Below, in pieces: positions 8,002-14,534 of a DNA stretch of 14,534 nt. Position 1 is the stretch's first letter, and each line of letters begins with the position of its first letter. The notes under the pieces were generated by a model. It was not told where the DNA came from and did not search any database. It saw nothing but the letters and a program-made list of their open reading frames with translations. The stretch is from an uncultured beta proteobacterium (GTDB lineage: Bacteria > Pseudomonadota > Gammaproteobacteria > Burkholderiales > Burkholderiaceae_C): positions 1 to 14,534 of the forward strand of contig CAIXMC010000079.1 of assembly GCA_903920405.1 (NCBI GenBank), given 5' to 3'. The translations under genes were made by a program, and so were the position numbers.

Positions 8002-8145
8002 GGATATGGTCAACAATAAATTGTGCATTTGGCTGTCAGAGTTAAAGATGCAATGCCAGGCGCAAATCGCGCAGTGTGGCCTAACCACATAAGCGATTTG
8101 TAACGACGCAGTGCACCCAAATCCGACGAGACAAATGCGGAACTT
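8002..8145 (+). repeat. Fold-back repeat family B, copy 2 (right terminus lost)
   Basis: Begins GGATATGGTCAACAATAAA and aligns closely with the copy at 13804 until AACTT (8141-8145). There the expected terminal TATTGTTCCATATCC is replaced by an unrelated inverted-repeat segment beginning CAGACCTTCCCGG. The small hairpin GCGC-AAATC-GCGC (8060-8072), the apical stem TGTGG/CCACA (8075-8079 and 8085-8089) and the conserved GCGATTTGTAACGACGCAG stretch are all present. It marks the left boundary of the HDOD-GGDEF/hybrid kinase module. Confidence 0.85.
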
Positions 8146-8343
8146 CAGACCTTCCCGGAATGACCATGAAATGCGGCTGAATTTTGGACAGAATTTAGTG
8201 AAAAATTGTAGTACAGAAAAAAGCACATATAAATCAACGTTTAAAACGAAATGCCAATGTTTGTCGAATGGCTAAATGTCCAATAATAACCAACAAAATC
8301 AATTGGTTAAGTGATGATTTTAACAAAATTCGGGAAGGTCTGG
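8146..8343. repeat. 198-bp AT-rich segment bounded by inverted repeats (family C)
   Basis: CAGACCTTCCCGGAA (8146-8160) is nearly perfectly inverted by TTCGGGAAGGTCTGG (8329-8343), with one extra G in the left arm. The interior is visibly AT-rich compared with both flanks and has no plausible gene. It interrupts the right end of repeat B copy 2, which looks like a later insertion of a small non-autonomous element. I see no clear target-site duplication, and there is no second copy in the window. Confidence 0.55.
8206..8233 (+). promoter_or_regulatory. Candidate sigma-70 promoter for the signalling operon
   Basis: TTGTAG (8206-8211) and TATAAA (8228-8233) are separated by 16 bp in an AT-rich segment upstream of the HDOD-REC-GGDEF gene. 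This would give a leader of about 140 nt. It lies inside the inverted-repeat segment 8146-8343, so that element may have supplied the promoter. The match was made by eye only. Confidence 0.3.
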
Positions 8344-8378
8344 ATTGAGTGAGAAGTTACGACATCCATTATTGAACC

Positions 8379-10235
8379 ATGACCCAAAAGAGCCAACAAC
8401 CGCTACCCAGCCCAAAAGGGGTTGCTCTGGCCATCATGCAAGCCTGCCAGAGGGAGGAAGTGACCGTGCAGGAGATTGCCCGGCTGGTGCAAAGCGATCC
8501 GGCGCTGATGGGGCGTTTGCTGGAGCATGCCAACGCCGCAGCCACGGGCTTACGCCCTTGCGTCTGTGTACAAGACGCGATCAACCGCATTGGCTTGCAG
8601 TCAACGCGCACTTTGGCCTTGAGCTTCTCGCTGATTGACCAGTACGGGCAGGGCAACTGCATCGGTTTTGACTATTCTGGCTTCTGGAGCCAGAGCCTGT
8701 TGATGGCCGTGGCGATAAAGCAGCTTGGTACCCTATTGAAACTCGGCTCTGCCGATGAACTGTTCACCTGCGGTCTGCTGGCGCGTGTGGGCTGCCTGGC
8801 ACTGGCAACCGCCTATCCGGTGGAATATGCAGCCATCCTGGCGCAGGGCGGTGCCGCACCTGCGCTACTGGCCCACGAACGCTCGGTGCTGCTGACCGAT
8901 CACCTGAAAATGTCGGCCCAGTTGCAAGCCCAGTGGGGCATTCCGGCAACGCTGATTGATCCGATAGAGTTCATCGAAGACCCCTCAGCAAGCACGGCAA
9001 CGCACAGCTCACGCGGCTGGATCCTGCTGCAACTGATGCACCTGGTCTGGCGCCTGAGCAACTTCCTGCTGGACAAGTGCCTTGATACGTCACATGAACT
9101 CTCCGAGCTGATCTTGCTGGTGGGCAAGCTGGGATTGACGGCAGAAACCTTTAACGACTGCGTCGACAACATTACCCAGCGCTGGCAAACCATGGCCCAG
9201 CAGCTCAAGGTACAGTCGATTGCCATTGCACCGTTTGCACAACTGGCGCAGGCCCGGGTACGCCCAGATCATGATGTCAACTCGGCTTGGCTGCGGGTGC
9301 TGATTGTCGAAGACGATGACATCATTTGCCACATGCTTCAGACCTGGCTGCAAGACGAATGCCACTACACCGTGCAGACTGCCAGCAACGGCCGTGAGGC
9401 CATGACCATCGCCGCAGATTTCAATCCGCACGTCATCCTGACCGACTGGATGATGCCGGTGATGAGCGGGCTGGAGCTGTGCAAGACGCTGCGCGCCAGC
9501 GAATGGAGCCACAACATTTATGTACTGATGCTCACCAGCAAGGACTCCGATAGCGAACTGATCCGGGCCTTTGACAATGGCGTGGATGACTACCTGACCA
9601 AGCCGGTCAACATGCGCATCCTGAGTGCGCGGCTCAAGTCGGCCTGGCGCTTTGTGCGATTGCGCGATGCCTGGGAACGCGACCATGAGTGCCTGACCCG
9701 CGCCGCACAGGAGCTTGCCCTGACCAATCGGCGGCTGCAGCACGCCGCATTGATCGACCCGCTGACGGAGCTTTACAACCGCCGCGCCGGGAACGCGGCG
9801 CTGACGCAGGCCTGGGCCGCCACCTTGCGCCACGAACGGCCATTGTGCGTGATCAGTTTGGACATTGACAACTTTAAGGCCATCAATGACCGCTATGGGC
9901 ACGCCACCGGCGATCTGGTGCTGCAAAGTTTCAGCCAATGCTTGCGCAGTGCCGCGCGACGCGAAGATATTGTGTGCCGCTGGGGCGGTGAAGAGTTCCT
10001 GTTGATCTGCCCCAACCTGGAGCAGGGCGACGCGGCAATGGCGGCCGAGCGACTGCGCAGCTGCATCGCCGATCACACGATCAAGGTGGAAGGCAAAGCG
10101 CTTCGGGTCACGGCCAGCATTGGCGTGGCCAATTGGCAAGACGGCATCGCCAACCCGGATCAACTGATTGCCCAGGCTGACAAAGCGCTCTACGCGGCAA
10201 AAGCATTAGGTCGCAACCGAGTGGTTACCGCGTAG
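8379..10235 (+). CDS. HDOD-REC-GGDEF response regulator, predicted diguanylate cyclase
   Basis: A 618-residue cytoplasmic protein with three parts. An HDOD domain covers about 8-205 (QSDPALMGRLLEHANAA at 38-54 is typical), followed by a helical linker to about 300. The receiver domain at 305-425 has the acidic pocket E311/D312/D313, phospho-acceptor Asp356 in ILTDWMMP, Thr386 and Lys408. The GGDEF domain at 455-615 has the active-site motif GGEEF (536-540) and the product-inhibition site RxxD (Arg527-Asp530) at the normal five-residue spacing, so it should convert two GTP to cyclic-di-GMP with feedback control. Phosphorylation of Asp356 by the adjacent hybrid kinase's Hpt domain is the natural inference. 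The HDOD part is of unknown role here. No good Shine-Dalgarno precedes ATG 8379; a later GTG would cut into HDOD. The kinase gene follows 61 bp downstream, probably in the same operon. Confidence 0.92.
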   Translation: MTQKSQQPLPSPKGVALAIMQACQREEVTVQEIARLVQSDPALMGRLLEHANAAATGLRPCVCVQDAINRIGLQSTRTLALSFSLIDQYGQGNCIGFDYSGFWSQSLLMAVAIKQLGTLLKLGSADELFTCGLLARVGCLALATAYPVEYAAILAQGGAAPALLAHERSVLLTDHLKMSAQLQAQWGIPATLIDPIEFIEDPSASTATHSSRGWILLQLMHLVWRLSNFLLDKCLDTSHELSELILLVGKLGLTAETFNDCVDNITQRWQTMAQQLKVQSIAIAPFAQLAQARVRPDHDVNSAWLRVLIVEDDDIICHMLQTWLQDECHYTVQTASNGREAMTIAADFNPHVILTDWMMPVMSGLELCKTLRASEWSHNIYVLMLTSKDSDSELIRAFDNGVDDYLTKPVNMRILSARLKSAWRFVRLRDAWERDHECLTRAAQELALTNRRLQHAALIDPLTELYNRRAGNAALTQAWAATLRHERPLCVISLDIDNFKAINDRYGHATGDLVLQSFSQCLRSAARREDIVCRWGGEEFLLICPNLEQGDAAMAAERLRSCIADHTIKVEGKALRVTASIGVANWQDGIANPDQLIAQADKALYAAKALGRNRVVTA

Positions 10236-10296
10236 CGCGATGCACCCACACCCGTCGGGAAAGAGGCGATTGCCAGGAACTGTATAGGAACACCAC

Positions 10297-13200
10297 ATGA
10301 CCGACTGGATTAAAAGAATAAGGCGCAGAAGCATCACCTTGCCCGTGATGGTGCTGATGCTTGGGCTGGGCCTGTCCATCGCTGGCGCCATCTGGCGTCA
10401 ACGTACGATTGATGCCGATGTCCAAGGAGAATTCCAGCGCAGCAGCGCGCGTGTGGCGACGGAGATTGCGCAGCGTTTTAACCGGCCGCTGCAAGGACTG
10501 AATGGCGCCAAAGGTTTGTATGCCGCCAACCATCGGCTCCAGCGTGCGGAATTTACCGCCTATGTCTTGGCACGCGACTTGCCCACTGAGTTTCCCGGAG
10601 TGCGTGGCTTTGGCTTCATACAACGCGTGTTGCGTGCCGACCTGAACGCCTTTATTGCCGCTGATCGGGCCGATCAGGCCCCCGAGTTTGGTAGCCGCGA
10701 GTTGGCTGAAAAGGACCACCCAGACCTGTATGTGATCCGGTTCATCGTGCCTGCGGCCACCAACCATGGGGCGCAGGGCCTCGATATTGGATCCGAGCCG
10801 CTGCGACGCGCCGCCGCCGAGCAGGCTATGGACAGTGGCGAGCCCACCGTCACGGCAGCCATCACGTTGGTGCAGGACAGTCGCAAGACCCCAGGCGTAC
10901 TGCTCTACGTGCCTGTGTATGCCAAGGAAAGCCGTCCCCGTAATGTGGCCGAACGACGTGCCGCATTGATTGGCCTGCTCTATGCGCCGATCGTCATTTC
11001 CGAACTGCTAGATGCCATCCCCGATGTAGCATCCAAACGCCTGGACATCGAACTCTTCGATGCTGCCCCTGCCAGCTCTGGCGGCAAATTGATGTACGAC
11101 TCCGGCAACCCCCACCTGTTGCAACTCAAAAAGGGCAGTTCACCCAGTGTAGGTCACCGTATTTCGATCAAACGGTCGCTCTTGCTGCCAGGGCGCGAAC
11201 TGACCTTGCACGCCAACAGCACGGCTGAGTTTGAATCCACCATCGATCAGACCTCGCCCTACATCGTTTTCGCGGCCGGCGCCCTACTCAGCGCCCTGCT
11301 GGCGATGACCCTGTTCCAGCAAGTCACCGCCCGCAGCCGCGCTGAGACCCTGGCTGGCAACATGACGAAAAAGCTGCGCTACGATGAGGCGCGCTGGCAC
11401 GATTTCTCCCGCAGTGGTTCCGATGGATTCTGGGAGACCGATGCTCAGCACCACTTCTGCTATTTCTCGGAGAATTTTGAAGCAGTCTGTGGCCTCGCTT
11501 CGGGCAAGTTGCTGGGAAAGAGCTACAAGGAAATTATCGAGGTCGATGCTACGCCCGAGGCGATCGCAGCGCACCTCGCCTTGTTGCTCGCACACCAGCC
11601 GTTCAAGGGCTATGAGTACCAGATTCGTGGAGACGACGGCGCGGCGCGATGGATCTCGGTATCGGGCACGCCGCACTTCGATGAGCAAGGACAGTTTGCT
11701 GGCTATCGGGGTACCGGCACGCTGATCACCGAGCGTAAGCTGATCGAAGAACAATTGCGCACTGCCACTTTGGCCGCCGAGACCCACAGTGTGGCCAAGA
11801 GCCAGTTTTTGGCGAACATGAGCCACGAAATCCGCACGCCCATGAACGCCATTCTGGGCATGCTCAATCTGGTGCAGGCCACCGAATTGTCTGAGCGCCA
11901 GTACGACTACATCCACAAGTCTGAGGTGGCTGCGAAGTCCCTGCTGGGCCTGATTAATGACATTCTTGACTTCTCCAAAATTGATGCCGGCAAGCTCGAA
12001 CTCGACCTCCACCTGTTCCGAATCGACCGAATGCTGCGAGACCTCGCGGTGGTGCTGTCGGCCAACGCTGGCAAAAAACCCATCGAAATCCTGTTCAACA
12101 TCGATCTCGATTTGCCTGAGGTGGTGCTGGGTGACTCCATGCGGCTGCAGCAAATTCTGATCAATCTGGGGGGCAATGCCGTCAAATTTACGGCGCAGGG
12201 GCAGATCGTCATCGCCATCCATCGAGTGAATGACCCGGATGCCACACCCGATAGCGTTGACTTGGAGTTTTCGGTGACAGATTCTGGCATCGGCATTGCT
12301 CCCGAACAGCAGGGGCGCATCTTCACCGGTTTTGCCCAGGCCGAAGGATCTACCACCCGCAAATACGGCGGCACCGGCCTGGGACTGGTCATCAGTCAGC
12401 GTCTGGTGCAGGCCATGGGGGGTTCGCTCGAACTGCGTAGCGCGCTAGGCCAGGGCACACGCTTCTTCTTCACCTTGCGCTTGCCGGTTGCAAAGACCAT
12501 TCCCACCGAACTTCAGGAAGTGGCGCGCCAACCCCCGCAACGCTTTAAGGCGCTGATCGTCGATGACAACCCGGTGGCGCGCGAACTGATGCAACGCATG
12601 ACCAGCCAGTGGACCTCAACTTGCGAAGTGGCCAGCAGTGGGGAGCAGGCACTGGCGCTGATGCGCCAGGCCAGCGGCTTTGGATCAGCGCCGTTTGAGG
12701 TGATCTATCTGGACTGCCTGATGCCGGGCATTGACGGCTGGGAAACGGCCAAGCACTTGCGCGCCATCAGTGCCGAACATCCGGGACCCAAACCAGTCAT
12801 CATCATGGTGACTTCCGCCGGGCGTGACATACTGGGCACCCGCACCGCAGAAGAACAGGATCTGTTCGATGGCTTCCTGGTCAAGCCGGTTACCGCTTCG
12901 ATGCTGCTCGATTCCATCGTCGATGCCAAGTCGTCGGTGCCGCGTGTGCGCCAGATGGCACGCAATGTCTCCTGCAAACGCAGCCTGACCGGAATGCGCA
13001 TTCTGGTGGTGGAGGACAACCTGATCAACCAGCAAGTGGCTGAAGAATTGCTGAGTGCACAGGGCGCTCTGGTGTCGATGGCAGCCAATGGTCAGTTGGG
13101 TGTGGATGCGGTGGCTGCCGCCGTTCCGCAATTTGACGCGGTGCTGATGGATGTGCAAATGCCAGTGATGGACGGCTACGCGGCCACCTGGGCCATTCGC

Positions 13201-13803
13201 AATACGCTGAACTTTGTCGATTTGCCCATCATCGGCCTGACCGCCAACGCCATGGTCTCGGATCGCGCTGCCTGTCTGCAGGCCGGCATGAACGAGCACG
13301 TCGGCAAGCCGTTTGACTTGCCACAGTTGGTGTCCACGCTGATTCGCCTAACCGGCTGGACGACCGTGGCAGGTGAAGTGGCCACCCGTGCAGCGGGCGA
13401 CACCCAGGCTGGCACGGTGAACTTCAAGTCTGATGCCATTGACCTCGGGCCCGCCCTGGAGCGCATGGCCGGCATGAAGTCGCTGTACCTGCGTGCCGCC
13501 CTGGAGTATCAAAAATCCATGGCGACCCTGGCCAGTCGCCTTGCAGCACTGGTGGATGCGGGCGATTTCAACCAGGCTGGCATGCTCGCGCATAGCAATA
13601 AGGGCACCGCCGCCACGCTCGGTCTGGAGCGGCTGTCTGCGGAATTGAAAGACATAGAACTGGCTTGCAAGGCCGAAACCGCCGTGCTCGGTGCGGCGCG
13701 GGTTGCTGCCCTGTCGGCACTTGTCGATGCCGCCAGCCGGGGTCTGGACGGCGCCATGGCCCTGCTGGGTTCGTCTCAGCAAACGGAAAAAATCGTACGC
13801 TAA
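10297..13803 (+). CDS. CHASE-PAS hybrid sensor histidine kinase with two receivers and Hpt
   Basis: An inner-membrane phosphorelay sensor of 1168 residues. A membrane helix (about 13-33) leads to a periplasmic CHASE-type domain (about 60-300, with [16 protein letters not shown] at 63-78), then a second helix (about 321-341). A PAS domain follows (about 368-480), then HisKA with phospho-acceptor His510 in [11 protein letters not shown]. The ATPase domain has the N-box around Asn623-Asn627, DSGIGI (662-667) and GGTGLGL (691-697). Receiver 1 is complete (D756/D757, Asp806, Thr839, Lys863), as is receiver 2 (E906/D907, Asp952, Thr982, Lys1004). The C-terminal Hpt domain carries His1099 in LAHSNKG. 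All phosphotransfer residues are intact. ATG 10297 has AGGA (10286-10289) seven bases upstream. The ligand is unknown. The stop TAA (13801-13803) lies within the outer symmetric edge of repeat B copy 3. The likely phosphorelay target is the upstream HDOD-REC-GGDEF protein. Confidence 0.94.
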   Translation: MTDWIKRIRRRSITLPVMVLMLGLGLSIAGAIWRQRTIDADVQGEFQRSSARVATEIAQRFNRPLQGLNGAKGLYAANHRLQRAEFTAYVLARDLPTEFPGVRGFGFIQRVLRADLNAFIAADRADQAPEFGSRELAEKDHPDLYVIRFIVPAATNHGAQGLDIGSEPLRRAAAEQAMDSGEPTVTAAITLVQDSRKTPGVLLYVPVYAKESRPRNVAERRAALIGLLYAPIVISELLDAIPDVASKRLDIELFDAAPASSGGKLMYDSGNPHLLQLKKGSSPSVGHRISIKRSLLLPGRELTLHANSTAEFESTIDQTSPYIVFAAGALLSALLAMTLFQQVTARSRAETLAGNMTKKLRYDEARWHDFSRSGSDGFWETDAQHHFCYFSENFEAVCGLASGKLLGKSYKEIIEVDATPEAIAAHLALLLAHQPFKGYEYQIRGDDGAARWISVSGTPHFDEQGQFAGYRGTGTLITERKLIEEQLRTATLAAETHSVAKSQFLANMSHEIRTPMNAILGMLNLVQATELSERQYDYIHKSEVAAKSLLGLINDILDFSKIDAGKLELDLHLFRIDRMLRDLAVVLSANAGKKPIEILFNIDLDLPEVVLGDSMRLQQILINLGGNAVKFTAQGQIVIAIHRVNDPDATPDSVDLEFSVTDSGIGIAPEQQGRIFTGFAQAEGSTTRKYGGTGLGLVISQRLVQAMGGSLELRSALGQGTRFFFTLRLPVAKTIPTELQEVARQPPQRFKALIVDDNPVARELMQRMTSQWTSTCEVASSGEQALALMRQASGFGSAPFEVIYLDCLMPGIDGWETAKHLRAISAEHPGPKPVIIMVTSAGRDILGTRTAEEQDLFDGFLVKPVTASMLLDSIVDAKSSVPRVRQMARNVSCKRSLTGMRILVVEDNLINQQVAEELLSAQGALVSMAANGQLGVDAVAAAVPQFDAVLMDVQMPVMDGYAATWAIRNTLNFVDLPIIGLTANAMVSDRAACLQAGMNEHVGKPFDLPQLVSTLIRLTGWTTVAGEVATRAAGDTQAGTVNFKSDAIDLGPALERMAGMKSLYLRAALEYQKSMATLASRLAALVDAGDFNQAGMLAHSNKGTAATLGLERLSAELKDIELACKAETAVLGAARVAALSALVDAASRGLDGAMALLGSSQQTEKIVR

Positions 13804-13960
13804 GGATATGGTCAATAATAAGTTCCCCATTTGGCCGTCAGAGTTGGGAGGCAATGCTAGGCGCAAATCGCGCGGTGTGGCCATGCCACATAAGCGATTT
13901 GTAACGACGCAGTGCACCCAAATCTGACGAGCCAAATGCACAACTTATTGTTCCATATCC
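13804..13960 (+). repeat. Fold-back repeat family B, copy 3 (complete, 157 bp)
   Basis: GGATATGG...CCATATCC forms the ends. The perfect symmetry extends out to CTAAGGATATGG (13800-13811) against CCATATCCTTAG (13953-13964). The whole element is an imperfect palindrome: CAATAATAAGTT, CATTTGGC, CGTCAGA, TTGGG and CAAATCGC in the left arm each have an inverted partner in order in the right arm. The apex is TGTGGC-CAT-GCCACA (13876-13890). A local hairpin GCGC-AAATC-GCGC (13861-13873) competes with the long-range pairing of CAAATCGC (13864-13871) to GCGATTTG (13894-13901). There is no coding potential. It reads as a MITE-like or structured-RNA repeat and occupies nearly all the space between the kinase and tolA. 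Confidence 0.88.
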
Positions 13961-13972
13961 TTAGTTCACACC

Positions 13973-14534
13973 ATGCACCAAAGCGCTGAACGGCTTGAAT
14001 TTGCGCCACCTGCCACCTCGGGTATATTGCGTGCGTTGATATTGGCGATTCTTGCGCATGGCCTGTTGCTGGTGGCATTGACGTGGGGGGTACATTGGCA
14101 GCGCGATGCGCAAGTGATCAGCGTCGAGGCCGAACTGTGGTCTGCCGTGCCACAAGAAGCAGCACCGCCAGCCCCAGAGCCGCTTGTACCAGATTTAGCC
14201 CCACTTGAAGAAACCCCGCCATCCCCAGAACCATCTGACGTTGATATTGTCCAGGAACAGGAAAAATTGCACCGGCAAAAGCAAAGGGCGATTGAAGCCA
14301 TGCACGACAAGAAATGGCAACAACAAAACAAGTTGGCAAATGCCAAGCAAGAAAAACTCGAAAAGCAGAAACAGGCAGAACAAGCACGCCAGGCTGCTAC
14401 AGCCAAGAAAAGTACAGCACTTGACTCTAAACAACTCGAAGCCCTGCATCAAGATCAAATACAACGCTCATTGGGCATGGCGGGTTCAGCCGGATCGGCC
14501 AATGCCACAGGCACAGCACAAAAGTCATACGGAC
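13973..14534 (+). CDS. tolA: TolA, cell-envelope integrity protein (3' end outside window)
   Basis: The frame is open from ATG 13973 to the window end (187 complete codons). The N-terminus MHQSAERLEFAPP, a membrane helix at about 17-40 (ILRALILAILAHGLLLVA), a conserved WSAVPQ segment, a Pro/Glu-rich stretch and then a long Gln/Lys/Glu/Ala-rich helical region form the TolA layout of betaproteobacteria. TolA links the TolQ-TolR inner-membrane motor to TolB and Pal at the outer membrane and is needed for envelope stability and constriction; its C-terminal domain III is off the window. The start is 12 bases past repeat B copy 3, and no Shine-Dalgarno is obvious in TTAGTTCACACC. tolQ and tolR, usually just upstream, are absent here; the hybrid kinase gene is in their place. 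Confidence 0.9.
   Translation, partial: MHQSAERLEFAPPATSGILRALILAILAHGLLLVALTWGVHWQRDAQVISVEAELWSAVPQEAAPPAPEPLVPDLAPLEETPPSPEPSDVDIVQEQEKLHRQKQRAIEAMHDKKWQQQNKLANAKQEKLEKQKQAEQARQAATAKKSTALDSKQLEALHQDQIQRSLGMAGSAGSANATGTAQKSYG

Noticed and set aside
9090..10163. Long open frame on the minus strand opposite the HDOD-REC-GGDEF gene (357 codons)
   Set aside because: The plus-strand protein has clear domains and catalytic motifs over the same bases; the antisense translation has no recognisable domain and reflects codon bias in GC-rich DNA.
10236..10270. Similarity of GCGATGCACCCACACCCGTC to the repeat B right arm between the two signalling genes
   Set aside because: Only a short TGCACCCA match with no flanking similarity or hairpin; likely chance.
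11284..12222. Long open frame on the minus strand opposite the hybrid kinase (312 codons)
   Set aside because: It lies opposite intact PAS, HisKA and ATPase motifs and has low-complexity Gln/Leu/Val composition typical of an antisense shadow.
3490..13960. CRISPR array from the repeated intergenic sequences
   Set aside because: The repeats are kilobases apart, palindromic along their length and not separated by regular spacers; no cas genes are present.

Overview
The window looks like chromosomal DNA of a betaproteobacterium, most likely Burkholderiales and probably Comamonadaceae (Rhodoferax/Polaromonas-like). Three things point there: the AlaA-type aminotransferase next to homoserine dehydrogenase, the GTP-type PEP carboxykinase, and three copies of a degenerate 42-bp intergenic repeat that I recall as common in Comamonadaceae. 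This placement rests on recognising protein and repeat sequences, not on a database search.

Layout, left to right. (1) 1-1230 (+): C-terminal two thirds of a membrane-anchored TgpA-type transglutaminase-like protein, cut by the window edge. It converges with pckG (-, 1399-3294), and a 102-bp fold-back element plus terminator hairpins lie between them. (2) After a 332-bp divergent intergenic region come alaA (+, 3627-4853) and hom (+, 4935-6284), for alanine synthesis and the homoserine branch point. The thrC gene often found after hom is absent; radA (+, 6462-7841), a DNA repair/recombination ATPase, is next. (3) A 537-bp gene-free region (7842-8378) is packed with repeats and leads into a two-gene signalling module: an HDOD-REC-GGDEF response regulator (8379-10235) and a 1168-residue CHASE-PAS-HisKA-HATPase-REC-REC-Hpt hybrid kinase (10297-13803). 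(4) tolA (+, from 13973) runs off the right edge. It is not preceded by tolQ/tolR but by the kinase and another repeat.

The signalling module forms a complete phosphorelay on paper: periplasmic CHASE sensor, His510, Asp806/Asp952, Hpt His1099, then Asp356 of the neighbouring regulator, whose GGEEF active site and RxxD inhibitory site are intact. The predicted output is cyclic-di-GMP synthesis.

The most unusual feature is repeat content. A roughly 157-bp fold-back repeat (family B) occurs three times in the same orientation, near 3490, 8002 and 13804. Two copies bracket the signalling module exactly, between radA and tolA. The copies share small hairpins, one showing a compensatory base change, which suggests that structure is conserved. 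Two other inverted-repeat elements (1233-1334 and 8146-8343) and the 42-bp repeats add to the picture of a chromosome remodelled by small non-coding elements.
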